A stretch of 64,000 bases of DNA, from NCBI GenBank assembly GCA_964019415.1, contig OZ025874.1, forward strand, positions 5,249,092 through 5,313,091, given 5' to 3'. The DNA comes from Ianthella basta. Its lineage: Eukaryota; Porifera; Demospongiae; Verongiida; Ianthellidae. Positions 24,804 through 35,621 of the stretch are shown here, one piece after another; positions within the stretch are counted from its first letter, which is position 1, and the number at the start of each line of letters is the position of its first letter. Below the pieces are notes generated by a model, which saw only the letters and a program-made list of their open reading frames with translations, was not told the origin of the DNA and did no database searches. The position numbers and the translations under genes are program-made.

Positions 24804-26735
24804 CTGCATGATATGAGCAATAACATTGGTGACTCAGTGATTCACTAGCTGTTCCTTAGTGTGCCATGTGCATGTGGAATGCAGAAGGCATTTGTATCAC
24901 GAGTGCGAGAATTAACTTAAGGTAGTAGGTACGACTAAAAGCTTCCTTTAGGGTACATTGCTTTTGCCTATGTAACTTTACAACCATATAACTAATTGTT
25001 TTCATGATTACAAATACGATTGTCAAGTAAATTTCCTGAAATTCGGGGTCAATCATTAATTGACATATCCAAAATAAATTAATTGAAAGTCAAAAATATC
25101 CCCTCAGATGCAGTCAGAGACTTCAAGAAAACCCTATCTAGTTAACTAGTCACCTAACTCAGTACCCAACCTCTTAAGATCTATTTGTATATATCTACTG
25201 ACAATATCTCGTGCACAGCTATGTCATATGACAATCTTGTGGCCTCCTGCATAACAAATACAAACTGGCACAAGACTGATGACAAAATCTCATGTTCTCA
25301 GTCAATTGAAGTAGGCTCTATAGAGGAAGTAATCAATCCTCGGACAGATGTATTCTTGGATTGCCGCAAGGCACTCCTAGGGGCTTGTAAGTCATAAACA
25401 TCCAGTTACAGATCAGGCACTAGATAGGGGTGGGAGGTATTGGCACATAGTACCTCAGTATTCTTGCTAAGATAATTGCAGTATAACTACATAGCTACCT
25501 ACTATTCTGACTAAAATGAATTACTGACATGTAAATCACTGTTACTTACACATATTTGGAAGATCACAACTTCTAAGGCTAAGACAGATGTTGATTTATA
25601 CTTCATAGCTGCATTTGTGTACACAGTGAACAATGTTCGCGTGACATTTGAACTAGTGTGACGTCACAAAAATGGCTGCTGTGTGCAAAGGTAAAAATTA
25701 AATTGCCTACAATTGTACAAAAAAGCATTAGAAACGATTGAGAAGCGAACGAATTGTAGCAGAATCAATAATATACCTGATTCGTGATATTTACAAGGGA
25801 ATACCATGTAACTAACTGGTACTTTGGTATCCGGTTTTTAGTTATTGTTCGTTGCTATGGCAATGCCAGAAAAATCAAAGGAAAACACTGAGGTATACAT
25901 CCTCTTAGGATCTCCAGGCTCTTATTATTAGTCAATCAGCTTCATGTGCAAAGTTAACTTTATTTTAAAACTAGGTGAATACCTGCCCTTCATTTTTATC
26001 TTCATACCACAAAAAGCCTTCTCAATGACCACGGCACAGCTGTTTAGTGGAAGCAATGGTGAAATAACTGCTTTGCTAGGTGTAGTATGTGACAATATTG
26101 TGACTTCCTGCTGAAACGTCATAATTCTATTGGACAGGGCCTGAGGCTGCATAACCTTCTTCAAGCTGCGTGAGGTCGTCTTGCTGCAACAAAGAACGCT
26201 TTTCTTCATAAATGCTTCAGACAGGAAGAACAAATTCTGCATCACTCAATCCAAGCTCTCAAATCAAGCACACATCACACCCAATCACATGCATAGCCAT
26301 GGTAACATAGAAGAATGTGATTAACCACATGGTTCACCCTATGTAAACAATGTTTGACATAACCCACAAGCGTGCCCTCGTAACTCCCCCATCATGAGGC
26401 AAAAACACAGGCACTGAAATAGGTATCATTGAAGATGTTTCACAAAGCACTATCAATATAATAATAAAAAATGCGACAGTGGACCTTTAATATGATGGGG
26501 GGCAAATTACTGTGGCTGGAAACCGTGGCTTGCATGACTAAAACTCTGTGCTAGAGCGCAAGTTCTGAGTTTCCTCCTCTCGCCTCTTGCCCTTGAGCTG
26601 TGAAGTTGGATATCTTTGCCACATGGTATAGTCAGCTCGCAAACGCTTACTAACATATGATATGCCAAATTGCACTATATCAGTTTGTCAAACTAAATAC
26701 CAATTCTGAAGTCACTACACTATAATGACACTTAC
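24804..26735. other. P450 intron 2 (copy A)
   Basis: 1.9-kb intron between the exons at 24745 and 26736. A minus-strand open frame at 25928-26245 has no known domain and is split in copy B by an insertion at about 51655-51915. Nothing else is supported. Confidence 0.5.
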
Positions 26736-26838
26736 TTCTCTGAACTGTGCCAACTCCTTGTAGTTTCCAAAGAACACCTTGGGAGTAGGTCCTGGGATGT
26801 TGTGCCTTTTCAGTACTTGATAAGGCTCATAGATGAAG

Positions 26839-28172
26839 CTGTCGAAAGAAAACTTTAGTTTATAAATCAGCTTACAGTACAAGAACTATGGATTCAGCAC
26901 ATGCAATAAGCAGCTCAAACTACATGCATGGCTAGCAAAGCACAAAAATACAGCTATCAAAAAGCCAGAATGTGTTGTGATGACGGTAATCTAACCCTCA
27001 GGTTTTGATGATAGCACTTAATATTACTTCCAGACTTATTTACCATGATCTGCGGCAGCTATAGTATGAGTTCAAATGCTTTCAGATACCACCTGTCATC
27101 AAGAAATCCATTGCCTTGTCTAATAACTTGTGGCTAGATCTAGATGAGTAAAAGATTAAAGTTTAATAATAGGGCCAGACTTGAGGGCCCTTACTCTCAC
27201 AAGTTATTCTGCAAAATACTTAGAGTCTGAAGTTGTATTTATTTATTCATACAGACAACATCCGTTTCGGATGGTGGCACGTACACTGCGACACTAGCAT
27301 GTACATTCACTTTTATATTGTACAAACTTGGGTGCACTCAAGTCCTACCCACAGCTGAAGCTTTGAAGAAATCTCTTCTCAACGACAGAGCATTGCATGC
27401 TATAACCGGAAGTGGTAGATGCATCAATAATCGGATGCATATCTGCACCATATTCCGTGCCTTTAAGCACATGTTTGTTTCCGTGTTAACCAAGAAATTG
27501 GCTATGGAAAATGCACCACAAAAATAGCAGTGGTATGCAAGGTTCATAGTCTGATAGATACTTTTGTTCATAGGGTGAAGTCTCTCTCAAATAATAAAAT
27601 TATGCAAGGTTTCAGCACTGCTTGAGGTTTTGACTAAATTGAAAGGGTAATCACTTGGTATTATGCCTGACCTACCAACTACACCAGTATTGGTGTCTCA
27701 ATTGGCAGGGGGCACAAAGCCCTATTGGTTGGCAACCAGTGATCGCCTCCCCCCAGTCATCCAACAAAGATGGAAGAGCCATAGCCAGCTGTTTCGCCCT
27801 AATTGGGGCTCATCAGTGTGGCGTACTGATGGTTGATGGTTGGATGACTGGCTGCTTCTGTATCCACCACAAGTTAAACACTTGTGGTTTCAACAGAAAC
27901 AGACAAGGGAGGCTACAGTCGTCACAACTGAAGCGTTGTCAAATGGGGTCATCCATGCAGGATACTCTAATATATGACAACACAGTGGAACTGCTGGTAG
28001 TGCTTTCACCCCAATTTGAACGACATTGTTAGCCACAGCAGAGCCAAAGGAAGCACAAAATGAGGTAATATATTTAGAAGAAAAGGCACTAAAAGAGAAG
28101 AAAATGCGATTGCAGCTTTATGTTGATGGAAATTAGTCCGATTATTGATGACCGCAGTGCCTTCGGTCGAAA
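26839..28172. other. Region upstream of P450 exon 2 up to the inverted block (copy A)
   Basis: No P450 exon 1 can be found on the minus strand. An open frame at 27655-28032 is present with frame changes in copy B (53434-53807); one frame reads WFQQKQTREATVVTTEA. It looks repeat-derived but unassigned. The right edge, about 28125-28172, is where inverted nesprin sequence begins. Confidence 0.45.
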
Positions 28173-29242
28173 GCAGTGCAACTGTTTAGCACATATTCAC
28201 CTCTAGCTCCTGCTTGAATGCCTCCAAATCATCGAGGAAGACCCCAATTGGTCGAGCATTAATCTCAGTCTCCACTCGAGAGCTCAAGTCAGTGGCAGAC
28301 TGGATGTACTGTCCCAGTCCTTCCCTGAACTGAGTCCAAGCATTGTACCTGTTTCCAAGGTCATCTCTCCAGGACTTTGCAGCTGCAGGGAGCTGCTCAG
28401 CATCCGCAGTAGCAGTGTCCACTGCCTGCTGAACTTCAGGCACGATCTACACCATATACAAACAGCAAAAGTGACACAATGTGAGATAAGTGGAAGTGAT
28501 GATACAAATAAGTTCAGACAATTAAGTGCACATAAGAGGTTGTAACAAGCTTAAGTAGTAATGTGACACACCTACTTTCTATCAGATGGAAAGAGAAGGC
28601 TGGAGTAGAATAAAATTTTAAAATTTGTTCAATGTAAAATAACAAGAACTGATGATATACCGACATTTGTTACCAGGTGGCTAGCTTAACCAGATCACCA
28701 TAGCCAACGGCATTGCAAAAGGAGACTAACCGAATTATAAAAATTCACTTACTGAGGTTCCACCTTTCTGTGCTGCCTGAACTGCCTTTCTCAAGCTCTT
28801 CAAGGCAGTCTGAGTCTGCTGCACCAATGACTTACTGTCATCAACCAGTGCTTTGTGTCTCTTCTCCAGCTCAGGCCCAGGCATGGCAGATGGGGAGGGA
28901 AGGGATCTGGATGGGAAAAGAAGAAGAATGGTCGTAGGGTATGAACACAGTTTTGGTGTTATATCCAGAAATTACCATTAATTTTGACCTATTGCCTCTG
29001 CTGTGGCTAACTGAAAGCAACCGCCCCCTCTTAACAGTTATTGCTAATACCACTACATTTCCATACATTAGAAATTGGAATTCATCTCAATGATATACAA
29101 TCATGGTCATACAAATGGACCAATACACGAGGTGAAAGAATGCAGGACATCCAGGCCGTCACCAACCTCACTCACAGTCCAGTGATTCCCCCAATGAATG
29201 CTATAATAAATATATTGTGCTCCTCAACAGTTGCCATGAGTC

Positions 29243-29969
29243 TAGCCTCGTCCCCAGGCCCTTCGTGTTAATTACAGGGGAGGAGAAGGGCCTGGGAGCC
29301 ACTGTTCCGTGACGCTATACTTCCGTACCGAAATGGCGCATCGACGGCAGATTGCATAAGGTTCAGTAGACGGCAATGAGTACGGCCTTTGTAAGGCTTT
29401 GCACATGCAGAGTTTGCTTGTCAGACGTACGTGTCTCCAAACCGATTGTCCTTGTTGTTCAGCCAAAAGGAACTGAAGGAAGACCTTCCCGGGCGCCTTA
29501 GTTGGCTGCAGTTGGTGCCAATCGAGGATGACAACGATTTGCCGCAGTACGTGTGCAAGCCTAGCAACAGCTCAGTCCATCGAAGAACAATGCTGCCAGA
29601 CTTACTTCCAGCAAAGTCGAAAAGGAACGGCAACACTTTGTAGCAGACCGACTTCCCGAAACTAGTCGGGAGCCACAGAAATCCGTCCTTTCGTTGGTAG
29701 AGATAACGAATAGCAGTCAGCTGTTCTTGCTTGAGCGCGATACTAGAAAGTCCAACGTGAGAAAGAGCGTACGACAGAGCGACAGTGAATAGCAGCTAAG
29801 CTGTTCTCCGTAAGGTGCACAGTAGCCGTTGACTTTTATGGATAATATACGTACGTGTCAGTTTCTGTTCCCCTACTTTTGGGGTAAAATTTGCGCATGC
29901 GTGAACAGTGTATACGGGCCATCTTTCCCGCCCACACTAATTATCGCAGACGGCCTGGGGACAAGGCTA
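29243..29969. mobile_element. 9-bp-TSD (Mutator-like) non-autonomous element, copy A
   Basis: The 727-base element starts TAGCCTCGTCCCCAGGCCCT and ends GGCCTGGGGACAAGGCTA. It is flanked by CCATGAGTC at 29234-29242 and 29970-29978. A 9-bp duplication is the hallmark of Mutator-like elements. Just inside the left end AGGCCCTT and AAGGGCCT form a hairpin. Internally it carries a broken coding fragment with CRVC and DLPQYVCKPSNS (see the next entry). The ends are the same as at 37819-38505. Confidence 0.82.
29403..29643 (+). pseudogene. Zinc-finger (ZAD-like) fragment inside the 9-bp-TSD element, copy A
   Basis: In one frame LCTCRVCLSDVRVSKPIVL offers the first Cys pair. After a frame change KELKEDLPGRLSWLQLVPIE and DLPQYVCKPSNS follow, where a second Cys pair would be expected but one Cys is Ser. 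This spacing resembles treble-clef zinc domains of the ZAD type. It is frameshifted and truncated. The same fragment is at 55143-55383, and a more diverged one is at 37900-38040. Confidence 0.4.
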
Positions 29970-30109
29970 CCATGAGTCAGACGTTCCATTTCACATGATA
30001 CTGTGTGGTGCTATACTTTCTAAGATAATCTTTTGGTCAGTCTGTACTAGAAGTAACCTCATAAATTGTTTATGAACATGATCGTTTCTTGGATAACCAT
30101 ATGGTGGTA

Positions 30110-32117
30110 CACTCAATCCTCCCTCATCCAGATGCCCCAGATACGAGCACTTCCCTCTACCAGGCAGCATGAAATCACGGCACTGAATTGCTGAGTCAGT
30201 ATGAAATGGTGATGGCAGCAGTTCCTGACAAACAAAAGCAAGCTGTCCTCACTTTGGGGACAAGTTGGAGATTGTGCGCACTCCTGAGAAGGGAAGTTCT
30301 CAAAGAGTTGTTGGTGAGAAATTAAGAGTTTGCAAAATCTACTATCGCTGACATTTGGAAAGATTGCAAGCAGATATCTGACTCTGTCTCTGCCAGCGAG
30401 TCACTGGCATTCACTAAAAAGCGCTGTACCATTCACCACGCCAAATATGACTTGGTGGACGAAGCCTGTTGGAAATTGTTTTGCCAGCAGCGCTCGAAGG
30501 GAGCTCCTGTCTCTGGTGTGCTGCTGCAAGAAAAGTGTGCTCATTCTTCATAAAGCTATATCCTGATGTTGATCCAGAGGACTTCAAAAGCAGCACAGGA
30601 CGGCTCACGAAGTTCAGTTAACACCACGGTATCAAGAAAATCCAGCTACGAGGAGAAATCCTGTCTGCTGATGCATCTGCTGTCGGTCCTTTCTGTGAGG
30701 AACTGGAAAAGGTGATCGCTGAAGGGGGGAACTCACATGACCAGATTTACAATGTGGATGAAACAGGGCTGTAGTGGTACACGACACCTTCGTTCTCCCT
30801 GAACTCTAGTGGAGCAATTCGTGCCGCTAATTTCAATAAGGCCAAAGATCGTGTCTTGCCTGTGTGAATGTATCTGGTAGCCATCGTCTGCCGTTGGTTT
30901 TCATCAGCAACAGCGCTAAGCCCAGGTGCTTCAAGCACATGAACATGAGCAGCCTGCTTGTACACTATTCTTAGCAATAGAAATCATGGATGGACTGTAA
31001 CACTTTCAGTGAGTGGTTCCAACAGCGGTTAGTGCATCTGTAAGAAGGTTTTGTAGCAACAGTGGGCTGGAGAAGAAGGCACTTCTGCTGCTTGATAATG
31101 CTCCATTGCATCCCTCATCAGCAATGTTGCAGTTGGATGATGGTAAGATTTACACAATGTTCTTGCCACCTAACACCACCACCATCATCTAACCTATGGA
31201 CCAGGCTGTCATTGACCCATGCAAGTGTCGTTGCTTGCCCATATCATCTTGGAGAATGAGTCAGCAGATAAGTCTGTCCCTGAAAGTCTAAAGGCCATTA
31301 CCATGAAAGATGTAGTGTAATGGATAGCAGCTGTGTGGGAGAAAGCAAGCATCAGCAGCCTTCGCAAGACCTGGCATAATTTGCTGCCTGAGTCTGATCC
31401 TGATAAGGGCATGTCAAATGTCCCTACTGATTCACCCTACAACGATGTTGTTCAAACTGCCACTCCACCAGGAAAAGACACACAGGATGCTGTAGCTGAG
31501 AGAATGGAAGCAGTACATCAATGAGCCTGGTCATCAAGTTCTCAATGATGAGATTGTAGCGGTGGTGCTAGAAGGTAAGAAAGACCACCATGAAGAAAGT
31601 TCTGATGAGGAAGCTGCTGCCAGTCCACATGTCACTGCTAGTGAAGTGTTTAATGCTCTGGATGTCACATTGTGTTGGCTTGAGCAAAACAAATGTAGAT
31701 GCTACTCACCTGCTGCTGGTGAAAAAGTGGCATGATGAAGCTGCTCAGATGAGGCACTACTGATTGAAGCAAGCTAGCATCTTGTCATACTTTCATACAA
31801 AATGCAAAGTCTACATTTTGATTCTCATGACAATGTGTCTGCCCATGGCATTCACTTGAGTTGCTCACATATGTATTACACTTGCCATTTATTCATGTAC
31901 AATGCTTTATCTATGCTTTATGCCATTTGTATTCATGTAACAAACAGTACAATGCTTTTTATGTGAGAAAATAAGAATTCCACGCTGGTACCTAGAATGA
32001 GGTACTGTACATGTACATGTGTAACACATGTGATGCATGAGTGTTCTGACTTCTGGTCATATCTGAGTTACAGGCAGTGCCTAGTCCCAAGGTGCCCGGA
32101 TACGGGAGGATTGAGTG
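30110..32117 (+). mobile_element. Tigger/pogo element with dead transposase, copy A
   Basis: Inverted ends CACTCAATCCTCCCTCATCC and, at the right, GGATACGGGAGGATTGAGTG, flanked by TA (30108-30109, 32118-32119). The plus strand encodes a CENP-B-type transposase in pieces: a helix-turn-helix (AKSTIADIWKDCKQ), a CENP-B motif (FCQQRSKGAPVSGVLLQEK), the DDE core with IYNVDETGL, LLLDNAPLHPSS and FLPPNTTTII-stop-PMDQAVI. Stops and frame changes are frequent (about 30328, 30620, 30772, 30864, 31188), so it is inactive. It is inserted in the inverted nesprin intron. Confidence 0.88.
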
Positions 32118-33598
32118 TACATGGTAACAAAGATGACTTCCACCTTAGTACAGAAGGGCCATGAGTGCTGCCATTTACACACAGACATCTACATACAGTA
32201 CATGGCTATGACGAGAAGCCACTCTAAGTACACCTGGAGAAACAACAAAGGAACTACTTTGTACATACCTGTGCTGCTGAACATAGTACTGCAGTTGCCT
32301 CAGCCATTCACAAATGCTGCAAAGTGCCAAGGCATCCCTGGCCTTCTTCATTAGGTGATCATAGTGTGCTCTCAAGTCAGCACACCTCTTGGCAATATAA
32401 CTCCTGTCTTCCTCCAAGTCACACACCTTAGTGAGGTCAGCTGAAGAGAGTAAATGGAGGTATGAACTGGTCAACAAACACAGACACACACATGCACCAA
32501 CCATGCACAGGACACTGCACAGTGTTTCAATGTACACACGTTCATACCCTCAAGTGTCTTTAACAGCTCCAGCCTGTCTTTTCCCTCCACTAGCTCACTC
32601 TGTACAGATTTGATACGTTCTGCCTTCCCATCCTCCTCACTGCCGCTAAGAGAAGCCATCACTGAAGGAGAAGACAGTAGCTTCTCCTTCTCTTCCATCC
32701 ACCTTGTGAGTTCAGTGGTGGTAGCTGCAAAGCTCTGCCATAGTGGCAGGGTAGTTTGGCACTGAGCCACTTTGTCTTGAAGGAGTTGCTTCAGATCAGC
32801 ATGCTGCTGGGAAATGTCCTGCAGAAAGTTGGTTTTAATCCATCATTAATAGCACTACTATGCACACAGAAGAGAAATGCTACAAACCAGAATTCTGTTC
32901 ATATGACAAGCGTATTGAAACTGTGCTCACACAAGTTCAGGTGTCTCAAGTACCCCATGCTATAGCAATCCTTATTCAGTGGCAATAGTAACCACTCCAC
33001 TTGTCGTTTACTGATTAATATTTTCAGGCGTTGCATTGCACTCTATAGTGCTTTTACAAGTTGCAATCAATTTTCACCACAAACATTAGCCCAGCTTGTA
33101 CAATCTTTCCTACAGTGCTTCAAACTCAGTCAGGTTCAATGTGTGCATGGAATACTGTTTTCCACACTGAAAATGCTCTTATACACTTTGGGACAAGCAA
33201 ATGGACACAAATTTAGCATAACGGGTTGAACCAGATGTACAGACTGGACAGCCTAAACTGTGCAGTCTATTCTCCAAACTGAATGTGAGTAGGAAATCTA
33301 AACCATGGACTACTGTGCATAGTATGTGATTCTTTGTGAAAATCATAAGCACAGCTCTATGAATGAATTACAGTACATTAATCAGATCAGTGGTTGATAA
33401 GGCAGTGCTAGGTCCAGTGACTGTACAAGGTGAACTCTGCAAGCATGCTCACCACAATAGTATCCTTTGCTGGCTTTCTTTCACTTGGTTTGCTGTACTC
33501 TACCACAAAGTCCTCACTGTCTCTGAGCTGCTTGATGGTATCATCATGTGTGCATGCCTCTGCTAGCAGTTCCTTTGCCATGTCTAGTTCTGATTGTA

Positions 33599-34412
33599 TA
33601 TCCCATATCCCATATCACCCCATGGGTGATGGACTTGTGGAACGAATGAATAGATCCCTACTGAGCCTTCTTCATAGCCATGTTGACAGGAACAGAGACT
33701 GGGAGGAACACCTTCAATTGTCACTCTTCCTGTATCAGACCACACGTCATGCGACAACTGGACTGTCCCTTTACAAGATTTTGTTTGGAACCAATCCCCC
33801 TTCCTTGCAGATTTCCAATATGCCAGGTGTGGTATATCCTGACCCATCAGAGTATAGTAGCAATCTCAGGAGTAAGATCCTTGAGCTGAGGGAGTAGGTG
33901 GGGGTGAACATTGTAGAAGCAGCCGATCTTCAACAGCTGTACTATCACAGCAGTGAAACAGGGTGAGACTTAGGATTGCATGGACAGCAAGTTTTCTCAA
34001 ACAACCCACAAAGGGTATGCTTGACCCTCGTTGGACAGGACCGTGGACCATCACAGGATTGAAGGGGCCCTCAACAATACTTTTGAAAGTTGGCACTACT
34101 GAACGTGCATTGCACATCAATCGGGTCTGTCACCTCCTGACAGAAGGGGCCTGTGATCAGACAGTGCCAAGTGATTGGCATCCTCCCCTGTTCCACCACC
34201 AGGAGGGCACCATGAGATCTGAAGACTTGGGGGAGCAGGATTGTTCCCTGACTGAGGAGGCTTCTCTAACTCCTCCATTGGTCTCAGCAAATCCACGAGA
34301 AGGTCCACAGGGTCCTGACTTGGCCCCCTCTGTGCCTACAGAATCACCAACACCAGTAGCCACTCGTAGAGGTCGCCAAGTGAATCCTGTGCAGCATTAC
34401 GGGTGGATGTGA
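33599..34412 (+). pseudogene. Ty3/gypsy integrase C-terminal fragment, copy A
   Basis: After the nesprin breakpoint the plus strand reads PYHPMGDGLVERMNRSLLSL, WEEHLQLSLFLYQTTRHATTG and LYKILFGTNPPSL, the last part of a retroviral-type integrase core (the GxxERxN region with the final catalytic Glu zone). After a stop at 33895 and a frame change, KGMLDPRWTGPWTITGLKG and LHINRVCHLL match the integrase C-terminal domain. No reverse transcriptase, protease or gag is present. A purine-rich tract follows at 34430-34441. The left side is cut at the junction with the inverted nesprin exon. Confidence 0.85.
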
Positions 34413-34441
34413 GATTTGTGAGACGAACTTAAAAGGGGGAG

Positions 34442-34870
34442 GTGTGTAGCATTTCCACCTGACCCTATATGACCTTTCACAATAGTGCATGTGTTGCTTT
34501 TGACTGTAACTAATTGTAATGATTCCCCCTTTCATCTGTACGCACGCTCAGTTTGGTGCCCTGCCTCATGTTTTTAATTGGTACTGTGAGTTGTTGAGTT
34601 ATCTGCATAGTGAAGTTGTTCAGTTCCCTTGTGTTGGAGTTGCCCTGTTCACACTGTGTGGAGGGATCATACTTTGGCAACCCTGAAACATAATTATCAT
34701 TCTACCTCTGACTTGTCTGCTGTGTTGACTTGTTTAATTTGTTCTTCAAAATATGATGACAGTAGAAATGTGATTCCTCACTCTACCTCTAGCAAGTGGT
34801 CAGTGTAGTTGCAACTATATATATAATGGGTTTAGCTAAGTATTCTAGAAATCTGTGTAGCTATAAATGT
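34442..34870 (+). repeat. Probable gypsy 3' LTR (end uncertain), copy A
   Basis: The polypurine tract AAAAGGGGGAGG runs directly into TGTGTAGCATTTCC, the expected order of PPT then LTR start (TG). The 3' limit cannot be set because no second LTR is in the window. The equivalent in copy B starts at about 60174. Confidence 0.5.
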
Positions 34871-35005
34871 TGCTGCTACGGAAACAACTGTTTGTTCAGC
34901 ACTTTATTCATGAGAGCATGCCTGAACATGGTATATTGCAAAGGAATAGCTGCAAAATGATGAGACTATACTACAGATGAAGCCACCAATAAAATGAGTT
35001 GACAA

Positions 35006-35248
35006 TTAAAGAGCATTACAAAGTGCATGCATTATACAGGTCCAAACGGGGTCAGGGTAAGTCCAAAGCTGTGATGGAACATCTATACATGAGTCATGAT
35101 ACCACTTGCTGCAAGTGTCACAGCATATCATTCTCTCTGTCTTTGTCGACCTGCACTTGCAGTACACAGGCAAGCACTGTCTCAATCCTCTTGTACAGGT
35201 AAGGGGCACTGTGTATATGTACAGATACAGGGCACAGTGTGTACGCAT
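35006..35248 (-). CDS. PHD-finger ORF/exon, copy A
   Basis: 80-codon minus-strand frame. Residues about 27-71 form a PHD zinc finger: YCKCRSTKTERMICCDTC, then SKWYHDSC, then WTYPDPVWTC, giving the C-C-C-C-H-C-C ligand order with the aromatic before His and the Trp two before the last Cys. PHD fingers read histone tails or occur in TE-encoded proteins. Only this domain is visible; an upstream CpG-rich stretch (35400-35621, minus frame starting MASWRKTFISQAFAGKPS) could be a 5' exon, but splicing is not demonstrable. It could be an exon of a small chromatin gene or a transposon remnant. Confidence 0.45.
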   Translation of the reverse strand: MRTHCALYLYIYTVPLTCTRGLRQCLPVYCKCRSTKTERMICCDTCSKWYHDSCIDVPSQLWTYPDPVWTCIMHALCNAL

Positions 35249-35621
35249 GTACAGTTAGGAGGTAGGGGGCACAGCTTATGCCAACACTAGTATTCTGAAA
35301 TGCACCAGATCCATGTGGTGTGCCTGTTTGGTCTATAACTCTATCATTCATGCAGCAGCCTCCTTCACATGTCCATGTTCAGTATATGTACCATTGTGAT
35401 GGTGCTACATTGGACCTATCTATGTTATAGCACATGCATTCTGGTGCGGTGCATCTTATTATAATGGAGCTAGGCCGATTTTTGTCCGCACTAATCTCGG
35501 GAACCGTGCGGAGGGTTCGCAGAAAACGCGCTCCGAATGTCGAAGCGCTATCCGGAGGGTGTCTTCGACTGGGTTTCCCTGCGAAAGCTTGCGAAATGAA
35601 GGTTTTGCGCCAACTCGCCAT

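Larger units (their letters stand above)
13878..26838 (-). pseudogene. CYP3-like cytochrome P450, copy A (exon 7 missing; exon 1 on the other strand)
   Basis: Haem-thiolate monooxygenase of the CYP3 clan type, expected in the endoplasmic reticulum membrane with P450 reductase; substrate unknown. Minus-strand exons in gene order: 26736-26838 (HNIPGPTPKVFFGN hinge), 24745-24803, 21719-21812 (IAEPELIRTVLAKEF), 20907-21035 (WKCHR C-helix), 20461-20725, 16920-17123 (I-helix AGTDTT), 15792-15880 (K-helix ETLR), 14439-14576, 14196-14358 (haem loop FSEGPRNCIG) and 13878-13964 (C-terminus, stop). Junction phases match except between 20461 and 17123, where copy B has a 128-base exon (46578-46705) that is deleted here; skipping it shifts the frame. 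No signal-anchor exon is visible upstream on this strand. With exon 7 from copy B and the opposite-strand exon 1 the frame is 504 residues, the usual CYP3 length. The intron before the I-helix exon hosts a DNA transposon. Confidence 0.82.
28173..33598 (-). pseudogene. Inverted partial nesprin copy, copy A block
   Basis: Minus-strand exons matching the nesprin-like gene, in order from 33598 down: 33453-33598 (3' part of exon 6653-6895, cut by gypsy sequence), 32548-32818 (exon 7651-7921), 32269-32440 (exon 8029-8200), 28753-28906 (exon 8899-9052) and 28201-28446 (exon 9359-9604). Splice sites are kept and frames are open, with few substitutions. Downstream exons 9742-10409 are absent; homology stops about 28173. 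The intron between the exons at 32269 and 28906 is swollen by a Tigger element and a 9-bp-TSD element. With no start, no 5' exons and no anchor this is a gene fragment. Confidence 0.85.

Noticed and set aside
25928..26245. Minus-strand ORF considered as a missing P450 exon
   Set aside because: Its sequence has no P450 features, and exons 2 and 3 already join in phase without it.
27655..28032. 125-codon ORF upstream of P450 exon 2
   Set aside because: The frame changes between copies and no family is recognised; treated as repeat-derived sequence.
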